Source: Chondrosia reniformis (Eukaryota > Porifera > Demospongiae > Chondrillida > Chondrillidae). From it: 64,000 nucleotides of DNA. Below are positions 1 to 9,681 of the stretch, piece after piece (position 1 is the first letter of the stretch; each line of letters opens with the position of its first letter). The position numbers were made by a program, and so were the translations under genes. The notes beneath the pieces are model-generated. The model had not been told where the DNA came from, ran no database searches, and saw nothing but the letters and a program-made list of their open reading frames with translations. The stretch spans positions 5,890,001-5,954,000 of the forward strand of contig OX359191.1 of the NCBI GenBank assembly GCA_947172415.1, given 5' to 3'.

Positions 1-2
1 TG

Positions 3-1097
3 CCACTTCCTTTCACAAGAAGGCAACCATGCCCCATTCAGGAGTGCCAGAGGTCAACAACTATCAACAAAGATGTCAATACTGACAATCAGGTCAAAGC
101 ACTTGAAATTAAGTGTGTACATTCCGGTGATGGGTGTGAGTGGATAGGTCAGTTGGATCGCCTTGAGAACCACCGTGTGCAAGACTGTCCGGAGGAGGAA
201 ACATCTTGTGACAGAGGTTGTGACATTAAGGCAAAACGCAAGGATGTTCAGAGGCATCTGAGAGATGAGTGTCCACAAAGACAGTACACATGTAATAACT
301 GTGGAGATGAAGGCATATATGCTCGTATCAAAGGTCAACATTACAAGGATTGTGAGGGCATTTACATTGAGTGTCCAAACAATTGTGGAAACAATGAAGA
401 CATTAACACCGTAGAGGGAATTGAAGCACACTTAGAGATCTGCCCGCTTCAGAATAAGGAGTGTCGCTACTGGGTGGTTGGATGCAGGGATCTGGTACAC
501 AGTAAAAACACGGAGCAACATGAACAGGATAGAAAGAGAGATCACGAGGACATGATCCTGAGAGCATTACAAGACATCATGATTTCATCAGGTCAACTGA
601 AAGAGAAACCTTGGCTTGAGGAGAAACATAAATTTCCAACTTCACCTTGGACTCTAAAGCTGGAAGGCTATGAAGAAAAATTGAACCAAGAAGGTCCATG
701 GAGATCTGAAAGTTTCTTTGGCTCACCAAAGGGCTATTGCTTCATCTTGCGTGTTTATTTGAAAGGAAAAGACGGAAATGGAAGATATCTCTCTGTATTC
801 CCCACATTGAGGTCTGGACCAAATGACGAGCACCTAAAATGGCCATTTACTGGTTGTGTGCATATAGAATTGCTCAGCCAAAATAACAGCAGCACAAGAC
901 ATAAGGAGACCAGCTATTTCTCTGTTGTTGGAAGAGATGCTGGAAAAAGACCACAAGAAGGCCAAATTAATGAAGTTGGTTGTGGCATTCCAAAGTACAT
1001 TGAAAGGAGCAGGCTTAAAGGAGAGTTCCTTAAAGAGGACACCTTGTACTTCAGAATAATTGTTGATGAGCAATTTGGTCAACAAAAGGCTAATTGA
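3..1097 (+). CDS. TRAF-like RING/zinc-finger/MATH protein, 5'-truncated by the window edge
   Basis: The frame is open from base 3 to a TGA at 1095-1097 (364 codons seen), with no intron. It begins inside the last zinc-ligand pair of a RING finger (C-P-I-Q-E-C), so the N-terminal ~60 residues lie outside the window. TRAF-type Cys/His fingers follow (codons for C-x-x-C and H-x-x-x-C pairs at about 110-530). A C-terminal MATH/TRAF-C domain (about 640-1080) carries the SGPNDEHLKWPF signature that also occurs in the neighbouring paralogues. Family knowledge: RING-TRAF proteins are ubiquitin ligases or adaptors that trimerise through TRAF-C and link receptors to NF-kB/JNK signalling. The spacing C-x4-C at the RING end differs from the usual C-x2-C, and I cannot tell whether the RING still binds zinc. 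A start at 153 would be internal and is not supported. Confidence 0.85.
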   Translation, partial: PLPFTRRQPCPIQECQRSTTINKDVNTDNQVKALEIKCVHSGDGCEWIGQLDRLENHRVQDCPEEETSCDRGCDIKAKRKDVQRHLRDECPQRQYTCNNCGDEGIYARIKGQHYKDCEGIYIECPNNCGNNEDINTVEGIEAHLEICPLQNKECRYWVVGCRDLVHSKNTEQHEQDRKRDHEDMILRALQDIMISSGQLKEKPWLEEKHKFPTSPWTLKLEGYEEKLNQEGPWRSESFFGSPKGYCFILRVYLKGKDGNGRYLSVFPTLRSGPNDEHLKWPFTGCVHIELLSQNNSSTRHKETSYFSVVGRDAGKRPQEGQINEVGCGIPKYIERSRLKGEFLKEDTLYFRIIVDEQFGQQKAN

Positions 1098-2266
1098 CAA
1101 ACAGCTACTTTAAAACTTTTCTAGATACTTGTAATTTGGTCAATAGGAACCTTAAAACTTTTCTATAGTATAGTTACTTGTAATTTGGTCAATAGAAAGA
1201 TAACTAACGAATAATTTCTTAAACACTGTATAGTGTTGTAATACACTACATTTAGAGAAGATGTATTATTTAATTAAGCAGTACACAATTATTGTATAAG
1301 AATGTGATCCAAAATCATCAATCTATAATTTGAATGGCACATCTTTAGACTTTTTGAGTATCCTTTGAAGTTTTAAGTTTCAAAGGCAATAGATGAATCA
1401 TTCAAAAGATATATCTTTAGTGCTGTACTAAGAGTATATACCTCCAAAGGCCAAGTTACCTTTAAATGGAGACATGGATATCACTGCATAATACCTTATG
1501 TGACAGTAAGCACATATTCAGTAGGTCACATGACTAATAATTAAGTAATGATCATCTTTAAACATTACGAAGAGGGAAAAACAAAATAAGAAATTGATTG
1601 AACCAAGTATAACTGGTGACCAGTTGCTCTGCCACGACTATCATACAGTGTAATACTAATGTGTTATGTTTAGATGATACATTTAGTTCAATAAGGAAGC
1701 TGCATATATATATTTGCTGTAATTTTACTTTGTAGCTAGTGACTAGGTTTGTATTCTATTGATCAAATTGTTCACAAACAACTATTCTAAAAAGGTTGTA
1801 TATTCTAATATTAGGGATAGAATACCTACGATTTCACATCTTTTCGTCTGATTCTTTTTCGGCTACCACATGCACGACAAAAAGCGAGAAATAAGTGAAA
1901 GGGATTATGAAATCTATAAAGTAGGCAAAAAGAAAGGTTAACTACTGTGTCAATAACTAGATACCTGAGAAGTTTGAAGGGTACAATCATTAAAGCAATT
2001 AACAAAGGCGAAAGAAGACACTCCTAATCGAATTACTAGGGAACGCGAATGACGACATTTTGCAGAAGCGCCATTTTGTTTATCTTTACTTCACAGACTC
2101 CATTTTTGTGGTGACATAATAACAATGGAGTACAGGTATGGAGTCAATTGGTAATTGATGCACGGCCATGACTTAAAAGATCAAAGACAACGCAGCCGTT
2201 GTAATTTATGAATTCAATTAAAAGGTAACCGCCACAGGAAAAGTTCAGCCTTTGTGGGCATCAAAC
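1098..2266. other. Intergenic spacer between two tandem TRAF-like genes
   Basis: AT-rich sequence with no convincing coding frame on either strand. It must contain the 3' end of the first TRAF gene and the promoter of the next. The last ~250 bases before the next ATG are less AT-rich. No repeat structure was recognised. Confidence 0.5.
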
Positions 2267-3556
2267 ATGGCGGGTGTAAAAAGGTTAAGCTTTAAAGGGA
2301 GGATTCAAACTTTCGTAGACGATGTCCCCGATGACTTGATATGCCCAACATGTAAAGAAGTTCTTGAGGACCCCTACCAGACTGCTTGCGGCCATTTGCT
2401 CTGCAAAAAGTGCGTACCTAAAGAATCGAAGGAAAATGGCGAAGATGATACCCTAAAGTGTCTTAAGTGCCCGGTATGCGATCAAGAAAACGAAACAAAG
2501 CCCACACCCGACAGATATAACCAAATGAGGATACAGCGACTCAAGGTCAAGTGCCCAAACTATCCTTGTCAATGGTCGGGCAGCTTCAACCAGATAACTC
2601 AGCATATAAATGCAGAAGATGGGTGTACCTTCACAAGAATCAAATGTCCCCTGGGATGCGATGAAGAGATACTTCGCGCGGAGGTTACGAAGCACCTAAC
2701 CTTGTTTTGTCATCAGAGGATGTTCAGCTGCCAGTTTTGTGGAGAGAAGGATATTTATAAAATGATTAAGAAGCATTATCTGAATTGCAGCAAATTCCTT
2801 GTAGCATGTCCAAACTGTGGACCAAATCTGCGCATGCTGCGAAGTGACCTTGAAAGGCATTTGAAGGAGGAATGCCCAATGCAAGAGGTGAAATGCCCAT
2901 TTTGGGAGCTTGGCTGCTATGTAGGAGTAAAGAGACATAGCTTGGCCTCTCATTCACAGGCCAATCTAGAGAAACATCAAAGGCTGTCTCTAAACAGGAT
3001 TCAAAAGTTAACAGATATTGTGACATCCCTTAAACCAGATGCAGAACACCTGCAGAAACTGAACTCAGATGAGAAATCATGGCTGGAGAATGATGAATTG
3101 TTTCCAAGTTCTCCTTGGATCATTAGAATGGATGGCTTCTCAGAAAAGATGAAGTTGGGCAGGAAATGGGAGTCGCCTCCTTTTTTCAGCCATGCCGCTG
3201 GCTACAAGTTTATCTTGTGGGTGTATGCCAATGGTAATCGAGAGGAAAACCAGGGATGGCTGTCTGTCTTCTCTTCATTAATTTCTGGTCCCAATGACGA
3301 CTTTCTTCCCTGGCCATTCATTGGATCAGTAACATATACCTTATTGAACCAGAAAAGGGACGATGATCATCACACTACTAGTATTGATTATGCCAAGGCA
3401 GATAAGGACACTAATGACCGTCCCATCGATAACAAAGCCAATGTTGGGTGGGGAAAAGCTAAATTTATACTGCGGACAAAACTGTGTCAAGCAACACCTC
3501 AATGCCAGTATCTCAAAGATGACTCTCTCTGCTTCAAGGTTACTGTCAATATATAA
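2267..3556 (+). CDS. TRAF-like E3 ligase/adaptor (RING, TRAF zinc fingers, MATH), intronless
   Basis: A single open frame of 429 residues. I chose the ATG at 2267 (context aacATGG) because the protein then starts M-A-G-V-K, like its neighbour's M-A-A-L-K; the frame upstream has no ATG. RING finger: C26, C29, C41, H43, C46, C49, C68, C71. TRAF-type zinc fingers follow at about residues 95-240. There is a short linker with no obvious long coiled coil. A MATH/TRAF-C domain occupies about residues 283-429, with the SGPNDDFLPWPF motif. Expected role from the family: ubiquitin ligase or adaptor at cytoplasmic receptor complexes. It is a close paralogue of the genes at 3-1097, 5138-6514 and 6800-8160. 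Absence of introns suggests an origin by retrocopy followed by local duplication, which is inference. Confidence 0.9.
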   Translation: MAGVKRLSFKGRIQTFVDDVPDDLICPTCKEVLEDPYQTACGHLLCKKCVPKESKENGEDDTLKCLKCPVCDQENETKPTPDRYNQMRIQRLKVKCPNYPCQWSGSFNQITQHINAEDGCTFTRIKCPLGCDEEILRAEVTKHLTLFCHQRMFSCQFCGEKDIYKMIKKHYLNCSKFLVACPNCGPNLRMLRSDLERHLKEECPMQEVKCPFWELGCYVGVKRHSLASHSQANLEKHQRLSLNRIQKLTDIVTSLKPDAEHLQKLNSDEKSWLENDELFPSSPWIIRMDGFSEKMKLGRKWESPPFFSHAAGYKFILWVYANGNREENQGWLSVFSSLISGPNDDFLPWPFIGSVTYTLLNQKRDDDHHTTSIDYAKADKDTNDRPIDNKANVGWGKAKFILRTKLCQATPQCQYLKDDSLCFKVTVNI

Positions 3557-5137
3557 CTTGTTTTTTTGTTTATTCATAGTTTGTTATGTCTTATAGTCAC
3601 TTTGCTTCTTTCAGCACACAATCTTTACAATGTTTAAACGTTTAATTGATTCCTATCAGGGAAACTCTGATTGCGACACATGAAATGTTGTGGATACATT
3701 AGAATTTGATATGAAAGAGAGATTTATAAATGAGCAGGTATTAGTTTAGTAGCAGGTAGTCAGGTATTATTTTAGTACCAGAGCTAATCTGTTGACTAAT
3801 ATCTATTACATAGGTTTCACGCTATATGCTTTATTGCATTGCTTACATGGCAGAAGCACTTTCAAGCAACAAGATAACCTAGAAATGCAGTAATTGTGTG
3901 GTGCTGAATATGGTTCATGTATATGGCTTCTTTTTTGAGTGCAAGTAAATACAGCACTGGGTTTCAGTAAAACGGTAGACATAACAAATAGGATTTACAA
4001 GACATACGTATATACATGCAACTATGTACGTATTACAGATACATCACCTCAACTACATTTGTCATATCAGTATACTTAGTACATGTTGGTCCACTGTCAG
4101 TACACCTAGATAATCCAACCAATAGTCAAGCTATCCCATGCATGGAAATGGTCACGAGATGAAGTCTGTGTTAATTTAGTGAATGGCATCACCTTTATTA
4201 ACATCTATTTCACAAATATTCCCCATCTCTATAACGTATTATACACGCATGATATCCATACTTGCACCCATTTGCAAATATACTCAACATTCACCATGAG
4301 TGGACATACGCACGTACATAACTACAGATTTGGAAGATACCTGCTCCTGCCATGATTAGACAAACCAATTCTTGGATGAATGTACGTACGTAGTATATGG
4401 AGGAATAATGATTGTGATATACGTACGTACATACCTACAAGACATATTCACATATACAAGAAACCATTTGACCATTCTATAAGGTCCCAAAAGAAAACAT
4501 TGAATACGTTTAGGTAAAAACAATAGCAGCACATTCATAGCAAAGATCACTTTTATAATTTACAACAACTCTAACCTAATATACGTATAGTCAAGGTATT
4601 GTAAAAATGTATAGATTACTAAAATGACAAACTCAATTAAAGTAAAAAAACAGACATCTTATAAATATTGGTATATAGAATGAGGCATAAGAAAGCTATA
4701 GCAATGCAAAATACAAGTGTGCACAATTGGGTTAGTTGTGGTTCATACAAAACTTCATGACAAATGATAGCATCCTCAAATAACTTCTATAAATAACACA
4801 TAGTTCCCAGAGGTGATCTTCACAACTATTCTATTTAACATTATTCATGATTTGAGCTAGCTACGTACTTGGTGTGGCTTGTGGCTTTCCAATAATAATA
4901 TATTTATTCTAAAATGTGTTTTAAAGAAATGGTTACAGTCTTCCCAAGTGGACATGTTGAAGGGATTGAGTTGCAACAGGAAGAATCATGTCATATCTGA
5001 TATACACATTTTTGTAAAACATTAAATATCTAACATATAAAATTCGTTAGTTGCTCTTACAAATTATATAAACAAACTAAATTAAATTAATAGAGTTTTC
5101 ACAAAGAAGCCAATATCAGCCAAAACTGATGATACAC
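3557..5137. other. AT-rich spacer between convergent TRAF-like genes
   Basis: About 1.6 kb between the 3' ends of two convergent TRAF genes. It contains many TACGTA/ATGTACGTAC words and no frame I would call coding; the 64-codon reverse frame at 4356-4550 looks random. Confidence 0.5.
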
Positions 5138-6514
5138 TTATAGGAAAATAGTTACTTTGAAAAACAAACAGTCATCTTGTAGATAGTGAAAGAATGCAAG
5201 GCGGTCCACTCTAAAGAAATGGCTACGGCCTCGACCATTGTTTTCACCACCTTTAGTAGGTTTTCCATTGTGAATTACACCAGCTGCAGCATAATCTGTG
5301 GTTATTGAATAGTGACCGCTGTCCATAGCTTGATTGAGGAGTGCATACGTTACCTTCCCCTTGAATGGCCACTGCAGGTTGATATCATTTGGTCCTGACA
5401 TGAGGACAGGGTAAAGGGAGAGGCAACCCTGGCTACTGTCATGTCCATTACAATGAACCCGAAGATGAAACATGTAGCCATTTGTATTTGAGTAGAAGGG
5501 AGGTGACTTCCAAATCAAATTACGAAAATGCTTTTCTTGAAATCTATCTATCTTCAAAATGATCGGAGAAGATGGAAATAGCTTTCTATTCTGCAACCAA
5601 GATCTATTGGAGATCAAAATTGGTGTCTCCGATTCTTCATTTGCAAAAGAGAGGATGGGTTCGGCGGGTGTTAACAAGGGTTGCAATTGCATTTCACTCG
5701 TATCATGACCACATCTTACTCTCAAATCTTGCAGTTGTCTTGTAAAAGTTGCATACATATTGATATGTGCTTCAGTTAGTTCTCCAACTCTTTTCATGGC
5801 CAGATCTAGATGTTTGTCCTTCACTTGCACTGTATGGCCGGCCAAGTGACATCTTAGCATTGTAGCATTGCAACCAAACCCAAAAAAAGGACAGGCAATC
5901 ATCTGTTTTGGGCACAGTTTAAGATGGCTCTCAACAGTAGCTAAGGTGAGTTGAGCTACACCACAATCGTTTGGGCAGGAGACTGGATAGCTGGGGCACT
6001 GGAAGTAGTGTTCTCTGGCAATTTCTTTAAAGGTTCCCTTTTTATTGCAGTGATTACAAACACCTTTCCGCAGCAAACACTTGATCTTCTTGTGTTTTGC
6101 AACATCAAAGCGATAAAGTGTAGCTCCACAATTCAAAGGACACTGCACCCTTTCATAGCCACACTGGGCCTTCTTGTGGGCAGGATGCTCACAGAGGAGG
6201 CCAGCCCAGGTGCACTTGTCATTGGTACACTTTACACCTAGATCTAAAACCTTTTTACCAATACACTGATCTGGCTTTGCTTCTATGGTTAACTGAGTTT
6301 TACAGACCACACAATTTCCCAGTGTTTTTCTGTCATCTTTAGCTGAGATCATGAGGGATCTGCTGAGACAATCCTTGCAAAAGATGTGGCCACATTCAGT
6401 CTGTTGAGGTTCATTTAATAGCTCACGACACACTGGACATATTAAGTCTACTGAAACTGACTCAATGAAAGTGTACTTACTCCCTTTGTAAGTTAGGGTC
6501 TTCAGTGCAGCCAT
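5138..6514 (-). CDS. TRAF-like E3 ligase/adaptor (RING, TRAF zinc fingers, MATH), intronless
   Basis: Reverse-strand single-exon gene of 458 residues. The open frame continues upstream to 6673, but the ATG at 6514 (context aaaATGGCTG) aligns with the start of the paralogue at 2267, so the 53 extra residues are probably 5' UTR. RING: C26, C29, C41, H43, C46, C49, C68, C71. TRAF zinc fingers are at about 95-265. A MATH domain is at about 315-458, with SGPNDINLQWPF and a Y-L-Q-D-D-C-L-F-F-K ending. The linker between fingers and MATH contains a short amphipathic stretch that could be a coiled coil. Role by family: ubiquitin ligase or adaptor in TNF-receptor/Toll-type signalling. It is convergent with the gene ending at 3556 and tandem with the next reverse-strand copy. 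Confidence 0.88.
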   Translation of the reverse strand: MAALKTLTYKGSKYTFIESVSVDLICPVCRELLNEPQQTECGHIFCKDCLSRSLMISAKDDRKTLGNCVVCKTQLTIEAKPDQCIGKKVLDLGVKCTNDKCTWAGLLCEHPAHKKAQCGYERVQCPLNCGATLYRFDVAKHKKIKCLLRKGVCNHCNKKGTFKEIAREHYFQCPSYPVSCPNDCGVAQLTLATVESHLKLCPKQMIACPFFGFGCNATMLRCHLAGHTVQVKDKHLDLAMKRVGELTEAHINMYATFTRQLQDLRVRCGHDTSEMQLQPLLTPAEPILSFANEESETPILISNRSWLQNRKLFPSSPIILKIDRFQEKHFRNLIWKSPPFYSNTNGYMFHLRVHCNGHDSSQGCLSLYPVLMSGPNDINLQWPFKGKVTYALLNQAMDSGHYSITTDYAAAGVIHNGKPTKGGENNGRGRSHFFRVDRLAFFHYLQDDCLFFKVTIFL

Positions 6515-6799
6515 TTTGTTTTCTTGTGGTTTATATACATACTTTACATTCATATGTATGTACTGTATATAATATTCATATGTTCCTACATTCATGGAAT
6601 CATGGAGCACCTTATGTAACAAATTTGTTGTGAACCAACAGCTAGTCAACATATTAAAACTTTCAATATGCAAAAAGTAGCTTCAAATTCTGATTTGCAG
6701 TTGTATGGGTTTTATGTCAAATGGTATGCATTATGACACTAATAGAAGAAAGTCTTTAGCTAAGAATTAGGAACCAGGCATTTTTACTTAAAAGTTTGC

Positions 6800-8160
6800 T
6801 CAGTTTTGATGAACAGTAAACTTGAAGTACAAACAGTTATCTTTGAGGTAGCTCCCTTCAACTGTATTTTGAGAAAAAAACTTAGCATCCCCAGGACAAG
6901 GAATTCTCCTGCCTTTCTCTGGTCTTCCATTATATTTGCTTTCATTAGAAAGAGAAAACGTTTTAGAATAGTGATTCTCGTTATTTGATTGATTGAGCAA
7001 GGCTATTTCCACGTTTCCTCTAAAGGCCAATGAAGGTATTCATCGTATGGTCCTGAAGCTAGAACTGGGAAGACAGAAAGGTACTTTCCCTTCCCTTGGC
7101 CATATCCACCTGCATACACCAGGAGACAGAACTTATATCCAATCAAACTACTGTAAACAGGAGGAGAAAACCAGTGAATATCGGCTTTCTTCTTCTCTTT
7201 ATAGCTATCCATTTGCAGTATCCATGGTGAAGAAGGGAAAACTCTATCATTTTTCAACCAAACATAGTTAAACTGACTTAGGGGGTCAGACAGGTATGGT
7301 ATCTCTTGGTAACTACTCCTTTGGTTCATGGAATCTGAATCTCTATAGATTTTTGTAAACGCCTTATTTATTTCTTGAAGACTGGTTGAAAAGCATTCAG
7401 AAATCTCTCCTATTCTTTTAATAGCTAGGTCAAGGTGGCTGTCTTTAGCACTTTCTTCATGGCTCATCATCTCCTCCTTACGCAACAAAACTTTGCAACC
7501 TAGATGGAAATAGGAACATTCTACAACTCTCAAATTACATTCTTCAAGATGACCCTCAAGGCTTTTGGCCACCAACCCTTTAGTTCCACATCCATAGGGA
7601 CATGTTACAGGTAGCTTCTGACATATCTGGTAATGCTCAGTAATTCTCTTATAGATTGTTTTCATCTTACAAAAGTTGCAGGAAAAGGGACGATGAGGAC
7701 AGGTCTTCTGTTTATGATCAGCAATTTCAAATCGCATTATTATCTTGCCGCAGTTCTCAGGACAATATGTCTCCTCATAGTCACATTTTGTGTTTTTGTG
7801 GGTTTTCAGCTGACAGATTGGGCCAGTCCAGGTACATCTGTCATTGGTGCAGATTAATTCAAGATTTTTCACTCTGCGATCATTGTATCGATCATCATAA
7901 GGATTTCCTAATTGTGCTTTGCAGGTGGGACATGGTAGCCTTACTCTCCATGCACGTCTTCTTCGGGTAATGAAATCTGAGCCATTTATATGAGTTGAAT
8001 AGGCAGTTTCAGCTTGTTGGAGACAGGTCTTACAGAACAAGTGTCCACAGACTGTCTGCTGTACATCATTCAAAAGTTCATGACAAATTGAACACACTAG
8101 ATCGGGTGGGACAGGATCTATAAACGTGTACTCAACTCCCTGATAACTACACTTCTCCAT
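6800..8160 (-). pseudogene. TRAF-like RING/zinc-finger/MATH gene with a frameshift in the MATH domain
   Basis: The first frame runs from an ATG at 8160 (M-E-K-C-S-Y-Q-G, aligned with the start of its paralogues) to a stop at 7003. It encodes a RING (C23, C26 ...), TRAF zinc fingers and the first half of the MATH domain up to S-G-P-Y-D-E-Y-L-H-W-P. The second half of MATH (F-R-G-N-V-E-I-A-L-L-N-Q to F-T-V-H-Q-N) continues in another frame, ending at 6800. The break is at a run of As (Ts on the coding strand) near 7022-7025 and equals one missing base, so it is either a homopolymer sequencing error or a recent pseudogenising mutation. Everything else looks intact, and the downstream frame has kept its family signature, which favours error or very recent loss. 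The frame continues upstream to 8430, but without family similarity. Confidence 0.75.
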
Positions 8161-8439
8161 CTCCCGGTAATTAAGATAGGAATGCAATCCATATATGGCA
8201 AAATTCAGGCTCGCCCCACGATTACCCGAAGACTTACGCGATTTTGTCTGTTCATATCTATCGTACGTACATCTTACCGTATACATTACCCAAAACCAAA
8301 TGGCCGCCGCTCGCGAACAGCTTGAATATTCGCCGCAGAAAGCTTCAAACGGTTGGTTAAGCGCACGAAATAAAGAGTACTTGCCAACCTTACCCAACTT
8401 TTTCTGGAGTGCCATCGTGAAGATCAGCACCTATTCTCG

Positions 8440-8900
8440 CTTCAGCCATAATTTTTCCTCCCGCCCCAGCTTGACATCCTCAGCATCCTGCTGAGCTTGC
8501 TCCCTGTTTATCTGCAGCTCGCACTCCTCTCCTCTTTTCATGGGCCTTCTCACTCCTTACATTCCAAACCATGCATGGACCTTTCCCTATTCTCCACCCT
8601 CTATATACATGCATTCCTACTCCACTCTATGCATGTCTTACTCCAAAGTAATTCCAAACTCCCGCATCTCCCATGTGCACTCCACCATTGTCTTCTAGTT
8701 TCTCCTCTCCTTCCTGCAAATCTGTTAACACTCATCTCGCATCCTTTCCAGCTCCTTCACACTCACGCACACACATGCATGCACATGGCACTCATGTCTT
8801 GTAGCCTCTCCAGCTCCTTCACAGCTCAATCCTGGGCTATCTCATGCTTCTGCTACCTACCACCTTTGTTGATTTTGCAAGCATGTGTCTAACAATGCTC
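8440..8900 (-). other. CT-rich block; possible decayed coiled-coil coding repeats on the reverse strand
   Basis: The forward strand is unusually C+T rich. Reverse-strand reading gives short runs such as V-K-E-L-E-R-L-Q-D-M (near 8810) and V-K-E-L-E-R-M-R-D-E-C (near 8755), and an E/Q/K-rich 36-codon frame near 8430-8540, each interrupted by stops. The phrase cagctccttcaca recurs. This looks like degenerate copies of a charged helical repeat, but the evidence is weak and low-complexity sequence is an alternative. Confidence 0.25.
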
Positions 8901-9681
8901 GCAAACAATCACCTATAACTCACTCAGGCTCACCCCCAGGATGATTATCATCTACCTAGTAGTTAATGATATTCATAGGTTACAATGCAAGTCAATGTGT
9001 TAAGGCATTAACCTACCACACATATATACGTAGTCTTTAAGTATTATAATAAATACATAACTTCACATCTTGAAATGATGTCCTGTTAGTGTACGTAAGT
9101 GTGGTAATAAATTGATTCTAGTCACTTATTTTGTCCAGCATAGCTAATGGATACTATACAAGTGATACAATTAGCCATTGCTAGGTAAATCGTAGAGTGC
9201 AAACAGGAACGTGAAATGTGGTCACAGTGGATGAGCTGGTGTTTCTGCAGCAATTGCTCAGATTGATATGCTACAGAATTCTTAAACCTATAGTCAGAAC
9301 CTAGGTACAGATTCTAACATCATATTGAAGTTCAATTAAGGGTTAATCCTTTGCATACATACGTACATGTGAATAAATCTTCTTATTCTATAACACGTAC
9401 AATGGACCTACCCCAAACCAATATAGCAATGAAATTCTAGTTTCAGGTACATATGTACAGTATATATGAAAGACTCATTTTCAAGCTAACATTTACAAAC
9501 AAATTAAGTGGCATCTGTATGAACAGTCACCTCTCCAGGACTGACACTTGATTAATGTGGAAGCTTTTAAGTCAAAAACTTCACACTATGTTATTTTTAA
9601 CTAGCTATCTGTCTACTGTAGCAAGATATATTAGGTCACATTCGTATGTGACCATATCAGGAAGGTTCTACTTAATCTCAC

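Noticed and set aside
6515-6673. Upstream 53-codon extension of the TRAF gene at 5138
   Set aside because: Tyr/Met-rich, repeat-word-like sequence without paralogue support; the internal ATG has the better context.
8161-8430. Upstream 90-codon extension of the reverse-strand TRAF gene
   Set aside because: No similarity to the TRAF paralogues; the family start aligns with the ATG at 8160.
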